Origin: Gp1-AA122 sp035631655
Lineage (GTDB): Bacteria > Acidobacteriota > Terriglobia > Terriglobales > Acidobacteriaceae
Direction: 5' to 3'
NCBI GenBank assembly: GCA_035631655.1
Contig: DASQIH010000255.1
Coordinates: 1 to 44,936 of the forward strand
Length of the DNA: 44,936 nt
Part shown: piece by piece, positions 33,118-44,368 of the stretch
How the letters are laid out: every line of letters starts with the position of its first letter
Position numbering within the stretch: position 1 is the stretch's first letter
Translations under genes and position numbers: made by a program
The notes under the pieces: generated by a model
Seen by the model: only the letters and a program-made list of their open reading frames with translations
What the model was told of the DNA's origin: nothing
Databases searched by the model: none

Positions 33118-33399
33118 TCACCTATATAAACTGACGACCGCGCCAAAAGGTTACGCGTGTATTGGCACGGCAGGACAGGTCCAGGGCGCGTACCGAGCAG
33201 CCGCAGGTTCCAAGAAATCATAGCGAGAGATTCTCATTCTTGTGTTCCATCGTGTTTACGGTTCCGCCTGACTACCCCGCGAAGCAGAGTTCCATACAGA
33301 AAACTCCCCTTTGGCCTAACCTGTCTCCCCGATATCCTCGCACGTCCTGAACCTTGACACTGAAGGCTCAAACTAGCGAGCAATCGCGCGGAGGTTTCC
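33118..33399. other. Intergenic stretch between two divergent genes
   Basis: No gene is seen. It must hold the promoters of the sigma-factor operon (minus) and of the LPATA protein (plus), but I cannot pick out a convincing -35/-10 pair. Confidence 0.4.
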
Positions 33400-33813
33400 A
33401 TGAAGAGAAAGACAACTCTGTTAGCAGTCCTGCTGAGCTGTGCTCTTTGGGCAGCTGCCCAGACTCAGGGCAACAGTAATCGCCAGAGCGGCTCGGCCAA
33501 CTCATCCGGCTCGCAAGCGACTTCCTCACAACAAAGCGCACAGCCGGATTCGTCACAACAAAGTGCACAACCGAGTACGAGTAGCAGCAATCCGAGCGAC
33601 CAGTCCAGTTCGTCGGCAACCAGCAATGACCAGACGAATACGGGAAACAATGCCGCCACGAGCGGGAGCAGCACGAGCGCCAAGAAGGGTCGCAATAAAG
33701 GCAATCTGCCTGCAACCGCCTCGCCTTTACCGGCCATCACGTTGCTGGGAATAGGGTTCCTGGGTGTCGGGCTATGGCTGTCCCGTACCCCAAAGTCACA
33801 TCGTGCACTGTAA
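33400..33813 (+). CDS. Secreted Ser/Gln/Asn-rich protein with LPATA-type sorting-like tail
   Basis: 137 residues in three parts: a signal peptide (TTLLAVLLSCALWAAA), about 75 residues almost only of Ser, Gln, Asn, Thr and Ala, and a C-terminal LPATASPLP followed by a membrane segment (AITLLGIGFLGVGLWL) and a basic end (SRTPKSHR). This tripartite tail is the layout of sortase-type LPXTG and related sorting signals. GGAGG lies before the ATG. A strong intrinsic terminator follows at 33856-33887, so the gene is monocistronic. No sortase or exosortase is in the window. Confidence 0.72.
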   Translation: MKRKTTLLAVLLSCALWAAAQTQGNSNRQSGSANSSGSQATSSQQSAQPDSSQQSAQPSTSSSNPSDQSSSSATSNDQTNTGNNAATSGSSTSAKKGRNKGNLPATASPLPAITLLGIGFLGVGLWLSRTPKSHRAL

Positions 33814-33855
33814 GCAACACTGGACAGTGCACTAGCACTCCTCTTTCTTACCTTG

Positions 33856-33887
33856 GACCCAAACCGTCGCGGTTTGGGTCTTTTTTT
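33856..33887 (+). terminator. Strong intrinsic terminator
   Basis: A perfect 10-bp stem GACCCAAACC-gtcgc-GGTTTGGGTC is followed directly by seven T. It ends the LPATA-protein transcript, 40 bp after the stop. Confidence 0.95.
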
Positions 33888-33905
33888 GCCAACTGGAGTT
33901 CTATT

Positions 33906-34583
33906 TCAGCTTCGGATGGGGTCCCAGACCGCTGCCATGCAGCCATCGGGAAAGACATAGGACCGGTAATTCACGGGCACGTGCCGTCCGGTTTTGTGCA
34001 GCAGGATGTAGTCGCCCTCCAGGCCACCTGGCTGACGACCTTTTTCAAACCGTGGCAGCACTTCGTTTGGACTAAAGCTGATGTCCTCCATGGTTTTGTC
34101 CAGTAGCTCGGCGCGGCTGTAATCCAGAAGCTGGCAAACCCCCTCCGAACAGTCCACGCAGCGTCCCGAGGAATTCGCAAAGATCACGTACTCCGACTGC
34201 AATTCTGGATGAGAATGACTGCGCACTTTGATCAGGGACTCAATAATGTTCAACAACTGAGCAGGCGAACCACCCTTTTCAATGAAAGCATCAATCACTT
34301 TTAAGACACCCTCCCGAGCCGAAGCATAAGCGGAGAGCATGATCACCGGAGTGCGCGGTTTCCTTCGCTTAATTTCGACGGACACGGCGCCGCCGTCCAT
34401 TTCCGGCATGAGGTAATCCACCACTACAGCATCAACCGATTGAGAATCGAACACCTTCAGGCCTTCTCGGCCGCTGGTGGCGGTGAGCGCCACGAACCCA
34501 GAGGACTCCAGCAGCATCTTTCGAATAGTCAGTCCGGACTGTTCATCATCAATGCACAAGACACGCTTCTGTTCCGTGCTCAC
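33906..34583 (-). CDS. Response regulator: receiver domain plus PAS domain
   Basis: About 225 residues. The receiver domain has the acidic pair in RVLCIDDE, the phosphoacceptor aspartate in AVVVDYLMPEMDG, the conserved Ser in MLSAYAS, and the lysine in FIEKGG. The second half is a PAS-like domain (YVIFANSSGRCVDCSEGVCQLLDYSRAELLDKTMEDISF) ending in a Trp-Asp stretch. There is no DNA-binding or enzymatic output. I start at the GTG at 34583, with GGAG 8 nt upstream; the frame reaches another GTG at 34631. No histidine kinase is adjacent. Confidence 0.88.
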   Translation of the reverse strand: MSTEQKRVLCIDDEQSGLTIRKMLLESSGFVALTATSGREGLKVFDSQSVDAVVVDYLMPEMDGGAVSVEIKRRKPRTPVIMLSAYASAREGVLKVIDAFIEKGGSPAQLLNIIESLIKVRSHSHPELQSEYVIFANSSGRCVDCSEGVCQLLDYSRAELLDKTMEDISFSPNEVLPRFEKGRQPGGLEGDYILLHKTGRHVPVNYRSYVFPDGCMAAVWDPIRS

Positions 34584-34714
34584 GAACGCTACTCCGCAGA
34601 CACCGTCATGCCTGAACTTTGTGGGAAACACTGCCGAAATTAGTTAGCACGCACGATATACCGCGGCTGTGACTGGCACAACTGAAAAGAAGAGATAAGC
34701 GGCTGGGCCTCTGG

Positions 34715-35290
34715 TTACGCGACTCGACGCTTGTGTTCGATCAGAGGCTTCTTGCCATTGGCCACTCGCCCGCCGATGGGTGGTCTGGGAATTTCCATCA
34801 CGGCGAGCATCCCCGCTACGATCTTTCCTCTATGGTCGCGCAAAGGCGCGGCATTGGCGATCACGTATCCATAACTCCGGTCGGCTCGCTGAATCTTGGA
34901 GATTTCCCCAGCCACCACCTCGCCATACAAAATGGCTCGGGCCATCGGCCATTCGTCATCTTTATACGGTCGCCCGTCGGGGTGTAACAGTTTCCACTGC
35001 CGGCGATTCAGCACGTCCTTCAAACCCTCGAACGGCTGGCGCAAAATATCCTCCATGACATGGTTGCCCATGATCAGCCTTCCGGAAGGAGCGGACGCGA
35101 TCACCACCCCGCACGGCAGATATTGCAGAACCGACAACAGTAAAGCGTGTTCCTGTTTGAGCTGCGCTGTGACCTGCCGCAATACGCCCAAGGTGTCCCG
35201 ATCTTTCTGCAGCGTTTTGGCCAAGGAGGCCAAAGCCTCGGTGGAAGCTTTGCGGGTCCGCTCGACGAGAATGGGTCGCTTACTTGGCAT
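34715..35290 (-). CDS. PAS-domain protein without output domain
   Basis: 191 residues. An N-terminal helix likely to form a coiled coil (ALASLAKTLQKDRDTLGVLRQVTAQLKQEHALLLSVLQ, read in parts) leads into a PAS domain (YLPCGVVIASAPSGRLIMGNHVMEDIL, then SYGYVIANAAPLRDHRGKIVAGMLAVMEI). Nothing that looks like a kinase, cyclase or HTH follows. It lies upstream of the receiver-PAS gene on the same strand (gap about 130 bp). The two may form a signalling pair, which is inference. Confidence 0.8.
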   Translation of the reverse strand: MPSKRPILVERTRKASTEALASLAKTLQKDRDTLGVLRQVTAQLKQEHALLLSVLQYLPCGVVIASAPSGRLIMGNHVMEDILRQPFEGLKDVLNRRQWKLLHPDGRPYKDDEWPMARAILYGEVVAGEISKIQRADRSYGYVIANAAPLRDHRGKIVAGMLAVMEIPRPPIGGRVANGKKPLIEHKRRVA

Positions 35291-35567
35291 GGTTCCTCGC
35301 GGATGCTAACGAATTTGCTCTGCCAATGCCTCAGGTCTTTACCCGAGTTCCGACTGGGAAAGCATCTACATTCGCAATCCAGTGTTTCGCAACCTAAGGT
35401 TTGCAGTAATCGATTAAGGGCATATTGCGGCGAGGTTGATCTGCAGCAACCTTCTTGAGGCAAGCCTGTCCTTCGTGCCAGCATTTCACCTGGCATCTCT
35501 TTTCCAGCCATCATCGTAAGCAATGACGGTTAAGGCCGAGTGCGTGCTCGCAAGCGCATTTCCCTCG

Positions 35568-36848
35568 TTAAGGCCGCTTGTAAACCACACCACCCTTCAT
35601 CACGAAGTCCACCCTCTCCAGCACGGTTACATCCGCGAGCGGATCTCCCGGTACAGCCACGATGTCGGCATACTTGCCGGCTTCGAGAGTTCCAGTCGTC
35701 TCCTGCATGCCCATCAATTCTGAGGCGACCGCAGTCGCGGAGCGAATCGCCTGCGCCGTCGTCATTCCCCACCTCACCATGTAGGCAAACTCCTTGGCTG
35801 GATTGACAGTCCAGGCAAAGCCGCCGGCATCGGTTCCGAATGCGATCTTCACTCCCGCCTTCAGCGCTCGCCGAAAGGTGTCTTCGTGAAGCTTCAGCAT
35901 TTGAGGCCAGACGGTGGCACCTTCCGCCGCTCGTCCTTGCGCCACATATTCGCCTACGAAAATAGTGGGCACATAACAGATGCCCTTGGCGACCATGGTT
36001 TTCAGGTCCGCGTCCGCGATGTAGTTCCCATGCTCGATGGAATCCACACCGGCTTCGATCGAGTTATGCACGCCGTTGAGCGCCATCGCATGGGACGCGA
36101 CTTTATGCCGCTCGCGGTGCGCCTCGTCCACGATCGCTCGCAACTCTTCCATGGTGAAGGTCGGGATATCGTCGAGCACCCCATCGGGTCGCACCCGGTA
36201 GCTGCGATCCGAGTACACCTTGATCCAGTCTGCTCCATACATGATCTGCTCACGCACCGCCTTGCGCCCTTCTTCGGGACCGTCCACCACCTGGACACCA
36301 TGCGGCACCGGAACATTGGGCGCATAGCCAAGCAGCGGATAGGCGCCGGTGACGTCCAGCGCCCGCGTTGCCACCTGCATGCGCGGCCCGGCGATTACGC
36401 CGCGGTTGATGGCATTGCGAAGGTCCACATCTGCATAGCCAGCGCCCTCCGTTTCCACATCACGAATCGCAGTGAAGCCATATTCCAGCGCCCGCCGTGC
36501 ATTCACCGTCGCCAGGATGGTGCGATACTCCGGCGATTGCTTCAGCAGTTGCACATCGTAATCCGCCGCCGTGATGTCGCCCTGAAGGAACACATGCGTG
36601 TGCGTGTCAATCAGCCCAGGAAGGCACGTCTCGCGCGACAAATCAATGACCTCGCCTCCTGTTCTCGCGCCTCCGACTTCCTTGATCTTCTCGCCCTCAA
36701 TCGCGATCACGACGTTCTTCCGCGCCTGATCTGATTTGCCATCGATTAACGATCCGCAGTGGATGAACGTGGTGTGCACTGGCTGCACCTGCCCCGCAAC
36801 CACTCCCGTCAGCAAACTCAGTAAGACAAGATCAATCGCAGATCGCAC
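35568..36848 (-). CDS. Exported metal-dependent amidohydrolase
   Basis: 426 residues from the GTG at 36848, which has AGGAGGG upstream and starts the signal peptide (AIDLVLLSLLTGVVAG). The amidohydrolase fold is complete: GLIDTHTHVFL (H83, H85), YGADWIKVYSD with the bridging lysine, VASHAMALNG and GVDSIEHGNYI with metal histidines, and FGTDAGGF with the last aspartate. The closest branch is the imidazolonepropionase/Xaa-Pro dipeptidase-like group. An open frame reaches 37004, but those codons include heptamer repeats. The substrate is unknown. Confidence 0.9.
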   Translation of the reverse strand: MRSAIDLVLLSLLTGVVAGQVQPVHTTFIHCGSLIDGKSDQARKNVVIAIEGEKIKEVGGARTGGEVIDLSRETCLPGLIDTHTHVFLQGDITAADYDVQLLKQSPEYRTILATVNARRALEYGFTAIRDVETEGAGYADVDLRNAINRGVIAGPRMQVATRALDVTGAYPLLGYAPNVPVPHGVQVVDGPEEGRKAVREQIMYGADWIKVYSDRSYRVRPDGVLDDIPTFTMEELRAIVDEAHRERHKVASHAMALNGVHNSIEAGVDSIEHGNYIADADLKTMVAKGICYVPTIFVGEYVAQGRAAEGATVWPQMLKLHEDTFRRALKAGVKIAFGTDAGGFAWTVNPAKEFAYMVRWGMTTAQAIRSATAVASELMGMQETTGTLEAGKYADIVAVPGDPLADVTVLERVDFVMKGGVVYKRP

Positions 36849-36873
36849 GAGCCCTCCTCTCCAAGCTAACTGG

Positions 36874-36916
36874 GAACTGAGAACTGACTGACTTGGTACT
36901 TCGTACCGAGTACTGG
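36874..36916. repeat. Heptanucleotide repeats upstream of the amidohydrolase
   Basis: GAACTGA twice (36874-36887), then related GTACTTC / GTACCGA / GTACTGG units. The same GAACTGA-type unit also appears inside nrdJ at 41623-41657. Confidence 0.75.
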
Positions 36917-37224
36917 CAACTGTTCTTTTCCTGTGGGCCCCTTGTGGAAAATACGGCTGGCGAGTGTAGCAGATTTTTCCCTTCTTCTCGTACTTAACAG
37001 ACAAGGCAAGTTCCTGCGTGGCTTAGCAGCCTCTGATCATGGTTTTCTTGATCCCCATCCGTAGCTGCCAATCCGTTTCCCGTTTTTGTACCCTCTGCAC
37101 CAAACTTATGGAATTGACCTCGTCCCTTAGTGCGCGTACATTCTCGTCACCTTTAACAAAATTCGAGCATCAGACGGCAGGTCTGAGCGCGCCAACTACG
37201 TCGGCACATTGGGATCTAAGAAAA

Positions 37225-37593
37225 ATGCAATCTTGCAATCTTGAATTCGCAAAACCCAAAACGTCCTCCCTCCCCCAAAGGTTGGATACTGTGAGGAAAG
37301 CTTCGACTGATTGGCAGGTTTATCGCACACGATTTCTGGTGAAGGCCAAGCAGCTGACAGAACCCTTGGTCTTCACTGATGCACTCGGACGTGAACACCA
37401 GGGCGACAGAGGCGATTATCTCGTCGAGACCGCTGATGGCAGCCAGCGCATTGCGCCTAAAGACATTTTCGAAGACATCTACGTTGCCATGGGACCAGCC
37501 AACGACAATCGCTGGCCCCCCTTGGCAAATCGCAAGTCAATGCCCGAACTAAGCCGACGCCGGCCCGTGGTCAGCCGAGCGTTGTTTGTCTGA
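37225..37593 (+). CDS. Small protein of unknown function, start uncertain
   Basis: The last 90 residues look like a folded domain: DWQVYRTRFLVKAKQL, FTDALGREHQGDRGDYLVETADGS and APKDIFEDIYVAM. The upstream frame reaches 37039 but is not protein-like. Candidate starts are the ATG at 37225 and a GTG at 37291 with AAAGG upstream; the latter begins just before the domain. I do not recognise the family. Confidence 0.5.
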   Translation: MQSCNLEFAKPKTSSLPQRLDTVRKASTDWQVYRTRFLVKAKQLTEPLVFTDALGREHQGDRGDYLVETADGSQRIAPKDIFEDIYVAMGPANDNRWPPLANRKSMPELSRRRPVVSRALFV

Positions 37594-37639
37594 AGTGACC
37601 ACGGCTGAGGTGCGCAGTAATGACGCGCCCAGGAATCTC

Positions 37640-37675
37640 GTTATCCTGAGCGGACTTCAAGCCCGCGAAGAGCCT
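37640..37675. repeat. Partial dispersed repeat arm (ATCCTGAGCGG ... GCGAAGAGCC)
   Basis: Looks like the left arm of the GTCATCCTGAGCG class found at 11578-11690, without a matching right arm. Confidence 0.5.
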
Positions 37676-37843
37676 GCCCGAAGCGACCCAACCGGGGCGA
37701 GGGGGGTCGAAGGGCTCTCGCGCGTACTACCCACATCTCTAAGCTTCCGGTTTCACCCGCAACAAGACTCCCATCCTGGCCGGGCATCCGGTCCAATTTG
37801 GGAGTAAAATATGGATTAAAGTACAATAGGTAGCGGTACCCTC

Positions 37844-37872
37844 TTGACAGACGCAACATACAGGAGTACTGT
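37844..37872 (+). promoter_or_regulatory. Candidate promoter of the nrdJ operon
   Basis: A consensus -35 TTGACA (37844-37849), a 17-nt spacer and TACTGT (37867-37872) as a weak -10. It precedes a ~255-nt structured leader. The distance to the first gene is long, which suits regulation in the leader. Confidence 0.5.
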
Positions 37873-37879
37873 GCCATCC

Positions 37880-38125
37880 CATACCGAGCAATTTTGCCCT
37901 GATAGCTGGTGGCAAATCGGGAAGGAAATCGGGGCGGACGCTCTGGGCTGAGGTGCCCCCGCGCCGCCCCGTCTAACGGGCTAGCCGAGCGGGCTTCATC
38001 CCCCCGGCAAGTGGATGAGAGTTGTGCGGTGGCCGCTCCCCGGTCCAGTCAGGACATCCCCTCGGGGGACGACAAACCTTTGACAAATCGCTGCTGAATG
38101 ATGCGGCTGCTGGCCGCGTCATCCG
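37880..38125 (+). promoter_or_regulatory. Structured 5' leader of the nrdJ operon
   Basis: Predicted helices: GGGGCGG (37931-37937) with CCGCCCC (37964-37970); TCATCC (37996-38001) with GGATGA (38013-38018); GCGG-tgg-CCGC (38026-38036); TCCCC-tcg-GGGGA (38057-38069); and TGATGCGGC-tgctg-GCCGCGTCA (38099-38121), which ends 4 nt before the ribosome site AAGGAG. AGTCAGGACATCC at 38047-38059 recalls the B12 box of cobalamin riboswitches, and a B12-dependent enzyme lies downstream. The other cobalamin-core motifs are not convincing, so the ligand is open. Confidence 0.4.
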
Positions 38126-38137
38126 AAGGAGTTCCCC

Positions 38138-38665
38138 ATGGAGGGTTTGACCCGCCTGGTCGAGGAGTCGATGGCACGTCACGGTTTTGAGCCCCCGCTG
38201 GATCACCGCCATCTGCGGTGGTCGCGGTGGTTCCGTTGCGAGACCAGCTTCGACCTCCTGCTGGTGCCCAGCCAGCCGGGACTCTTTGCCCTGGGCGAAG
38301 AAATTCTCGCCGCAGGCGAGATGCCAGGCGGGAAGCGGATGCTGGCCGTCTTCGAGGTCGCGGAAACCGAGGATCTGCCGATCGCCATGAGTCGCATGTT
38401 CGCGCCCACCAGCCCTCTGCGGGAGCACATTGACAGTGGAAGGGTGTTCGCGCGCTACACCGTAATCGACGATGAGGCCAATCGTCATTCGGCCTGTGCA
38501 GCCTTCCAGCGCTGGCTCGCCTCCTCGGCGGAGACAGCCTCCGGCCTGACCAGCGAGTTCAGCATCCGGGCAGCACAAACGTCCCAGAATGAAACGGATC
38601 CCCAGGCTCAGCACGAGGAAGCGAAGCCACCCGCGCCGTTTCCGGCCGACTTCCAGATAGACTGA
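38138..38665 (+). CDS. Protein of unknown function encoded directly upstream of nrdJ
   Basis: 175 residues. An ordered N-terminal domain (FEPPLDHRHLRWSRWFRCETSFDLLLVPSQPGLFALGEEI, read in parts, then KRMLAVFEVAETEDLPIAMSRMF) precedes a charged, probably flexible tail from about residue 125. AAGGAG at 38126-38131 is 6 nt before the ATG. The gap to nrdJ is 73 bp with no terminator, so the two are likely co-transcribed. A role connected to ribonucleotide reduction is inferred from position only. Confidence 0.7.
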   Translation: MEGLTRLVEESMARHGFEPPLDHRHLRWSRWFRCETSFDLLLVPSQPGLFALGEEILAAGEMPGGKRMLAVFEVAETEDLPIAMSRMFAPTSPLREHIDSGRVFARYTVIDDEANRHSACAAFQRWLASSAETASGLTSEFSIRAAQTSQNETDPQAQHEEAKPPAPFPADFQID

Positions 38666-38738
38666 AGGCAGGCGGAGACACGGGAGAACGATGAACAGAG
38701 CCCCCGAAAAAAGACTCCGAATCATTTAGGAGAGAGCG

Positions 38739-41792
<3,054 letters not shown>

Positions 41793-41833
41793 TCATTCTT
41801 GTGTGGCGCGGGCATTTGTTGTGGGTGAACGTT

Positions 41834-41940
41834 TGAAATGAAAATGGTGTCCGATTAAGTGAAAATGGGGACCCCATAAGATGAAACTGGAGACCCCATG
41901 AAGTGAAAATGGGCCCCATCTGATGAAAATGAAGTTCCGG
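41834..41940. repeat. Array of ~22-bp degenerate direct repeats, IS-end-like
   Basis: Five units begin with (A/G)TGAAAATGG or a close variant (ATGAAAATGG, GTGAAAATGG, ATGAAACTGG, GTGAAAATGG, ATGAAAATGA), each followed by a C-rich half such as GGACCCCAT. Multiple short direct repeats of this kind are known at the ends of IS21-type elements. No transposase is present, so it would be a remnant. Confidence 0.55.
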
Positions 41941-42414
41941 TTGTGCTGACTAAAGATGGCCCGACCTGGAACAGTGTTGAAACCATGAGGATACTGGGCT
42001 CTTGGCCGAGTTATTAGGTCCCGGTTGAGTTTTCATTCCCGGATGCTCTCTCGTGGCGAGTCCTTTCGCCCCATTCCTGTCTCAGAACACTAGGGCCTGA
42101 TTAGAATAGTTACTCTTTCAGACTCGTTTTTGTCGCCTGACCGCGCTTGCCATCATAAACTCACTCCAGAGGTGTAACTGTATGCCAGAGTACCCCGAAT
42201 TCCTGTCAGAACTTTCCGAGGACGACGGAAGCCTCACCCCAAGGCGGTTATAGATTTCCACAGCCCGTACCCGCATCCGGGAACTTCACTGTATTGACTT
42301 TCCCCAATCAGCAGAATAGGTTTTTGCCCTCGTAAATCCACCGGCCGCGTTCCATCGGCCACTCCGGGATTGAGCTGGTGTTACGCGTCCGAGTCTCGCA
42401 AGAGGAGGAACCGG
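41941..42414. other. Gene-poor intergenic region before the amidase
   Basis: No established gene. The only small frame with a plausible ribosome site (GAGGTG) is 42182-42253, a 23-codon ORF starting MPEYPEFLSELSED; I would not call it a gene without expression data. A strong GAGGAGG ribosome site for the next gene is at the end. Confidence 0.5.
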
Positions 42415-44199
42415 ATGATCCCCCAGCCCATACGCACCCTGTTCATTACCATTCTGCTGACTTGCACGTTGGCAGCAGCCCAAAACAACAATTCGGCTCC
42501 CAGCACCTTCAATGAGGCCACCGTTTCCCAACTTCAGGCCGACATGTCCTCCGGCAAACTCACTTCCGTCCAACTGACACAGTTCTACATCACCCGTATT
42601 CTCATGCTGGACCAGAAAGGTCCAGCAGTGAATTCCGTCATTCAGCTCAACCCGGATGCGCTGGTCCTCGCGCGCAATGCCGATGCTATGCGCAGAAGCG
42701 GCGCCAGCGGCCCTCTTCTGGGCATACCCGTACTTCTGAAAGACAACATTGATACCGGCGACAAAATGCAGACCACCGCCGGATCCTTCGCGCTCTTTGG
42801 CACGCCCGCGCTGCAGGATTCCACGGTGGCAGCAAACCTGCGAAACGCCGGCGCCGTGATCCTTGGCAAGACCAATCTTTCCGAGTGGGCAAACTTCCGC
42901 TCCTTCTTTTCCACGAGCGGCTGGTCAGGACGCGGTGGCCTGGCCCACAACCCCTACTCTCTCGATCGCAACGCCTGTGGCTCCAGTTCGGGATCGGCGG
43001 CGGCTGCGTCGGCAAACTTCACCGCGGTGTCGCTGGGCAGCGAAACCGATGGCAGCATTGTTTGTCCGGCAAATGTCAACGGGGTGGTAGGGATTAAACC
43101 CACTGTCGGGCTGGTCAGCCGCGGCGGCGTGGTTCCCATCTCCCACACCCAGGATACGGTGGGGCCGCACGCCCGCAGCGTGGCCGACGCAGCGATGACT
43201 CTCAGTTCCATCGTCAGCCGCACTCCCGATCCCCGCGATCCCGCAACCAGCGGTGTTCCGCTGGGCTGGCAGGCTTGCAGTCCCACTTGTTCGCCGTCAA
43301 TGCCACTCTCGGGCAAGAACCGTCCAACCATCCCCGCCGACTACACGGCGTTTCTGAATCCGGCGGGTCTCAGCGGCGCACGCCTGGGTGTGACGCGGCA
43401 GGGCATTGATAATGCGCCGCCACAGGTGGTAGCCGCATTCGATGCGGCCCTCGAGGCGATAACCAATGCCGGCGCGACCCTCGTTGATCTGGATGATCCC
43501 GCAAACAACTTCAGCTTCTCGCCCGCCGATGGCGAGTTCATGGTGTTGCTCTACGACTTCAAGTTCGATGTGGCTAAGTATTTCGGTACTCGCGTGGGCG
43601 TGCCGGTGGCAGGCGGAACGCTACAGAGCGCCATTGATTTCGACAATGCCAATGCGGCCGTGGAGATGCCGTACTTCGGCCAGGAAATTTTTGACTTGGC
43701 CGAGACCATGAATCCCGACCCAAACTTCTGCGATCCGCGCTTCACCTCGGCGGTTCTCCCCAGCACTGCCACCTGCATGTCCTATAACGACGCGCTGGTG
43801 ATCGATCACCTGGCGGGCGCCAGCCTCGATTCCGCCCTCAGCCGGTTCAACCTGGACGCTATCGTCGCACCGACCGACAGCCCCGGCTGGACCACCGATC
43901 TGATTCTCTCCGATCACTTCCTCTTCGCCAGCTCGGGTTTGGCCGGTCCTCCCGGATACCCCATCATTAATGTGCCGGCGGCAAACGTTCTGGGAATGCC
44001 GATGGGCATCAGTTTCATCGGAACCGCTTTCAGCGAGCCCACGCTGATCAAGCTCGCTGCCGGCTTTGAAGCGGTAACTCACGCGCGCTTCCTGCCAACT
44101 TTCACCGGAAACGTCACCACGGCGAATACGTCCGGAACCACGCTGGTACATCCTCCCAAGGTGAGTGCTCCGACGAAGAAGCCGCCGCATCGCATGTAA
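42415..44199 (+). CDS. Exported amidase-signature family hydrolase
   Basis: 594 residues from the ATG at 42415, chosen for the GAGGAGG just before it and the signal peptide (TLFITILLTCTLAAA). The Ser-cisSer-Lys triad is visible: K109 in PVLLKDNIDT, cis-Ser about S191 in CGSSSGSAAA, and nucleophile S214 in SETDGSIVCPA. NGVVGIKPTVGLVSR and the C-terminal GYPIINVPAANVLGMPMGISFIG are typical of the family. It hydrolyses an unknown amide in the periplasm or outside the cell. A longer frame to 42370 lacks a signal peptide at its start. Confidence 0.94.
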   Translation: MIPQPIRTLFITILLTCTLAAAQNNNSAPSTFNEATVSQLQADMSSGKLTSVQLTQFYITRILMLDQKGPAVNSVIQLNPDALVLARNADAMRRSGASGPLLGIPVLLKDNIDTGDKMQTTAGSFALFGTPALQDSTVAANLRNAGAVILGKTNLSEWANFRSFFSTSGWSGRGGLAHNPYSLDRNACGSSSGSAAAASANFTAVSLGSETDGSIVCPANVNGVVGIKPTVGLVSRGGVVPISHTQDTVGPHARSVADAAMTLSSIVSRTPDPRDPATSGVPLGWQACSPTCSPSMPLSGKNRPTIPADYTAFLNPAGLSGARLGVTRQGIDNAPPQVVAAFDAALEAITNAGATLVDLDDPANNFSFSPADGEFMVLLYDFKFDVAKYFGTRVGVPVAGGTLQSAIDFDNANAAVEMPYFGQEIFDLAETMNPDPNFCDPRFTSAVLPSTATCMSYNDALVIDHLAGASLDSALSRFNLDAIVAPTDSPGWTTDLILSDHFLFASSGLAGPPGYPIINVPAANVLGMPMGISFIGTAFSEPTLIKLAAGFEAVTHARFLPTFTGNVTTANTSGTTLVHPPKVSAPTKKPPHRM

Positions 44200-44368
44200 C
44201 CCTATTTTTGCCCTCGATTTTCCCAAGCGGAGAGTCGAGGGTAAGGAAATGCTGTTGAGACGCATTCAGCGGCGCCGGCATCGCAAACGATGGTGATTCT
44301 GGCGCCGCCGCAGTCTGTGTGCGTTGCCTCGCGCTTACGAACCAACGTCAATGAGCGCTATCGGCTGA
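44200..44368. other. Intergenic stretch
   Basis: Contains an inverted repeat CCCTCGA ... TCGAGGG (about 44212-44240) after a short T-run. The T-run precedes the stem on the plus strand, so it is not a normal terminator for the amidase. Nothing else is seen. Confidence 0.4.

Noticed and set aside
36849..37004. N-terminal extension of the amidohydrolase
   Set aside because: It would bury the signal peptide and is partly encoded by heptamer repeats; the GTG at 36848 has a good ribosome site.
37860..37880. An NrdR box upstream of nrdJ
   Set aside because: Only a short ACAG/CTGT dyad is present; the 16-bp NrdR consensus is not matched and no paired second box is found.
44212..44240. A terminator after the amidase gene
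   Set aside because: The inverted repeat CCCTCGA/TCGAGGG has its T-run on the wrong side for plus-strand termination, and no T-run on the other strand.
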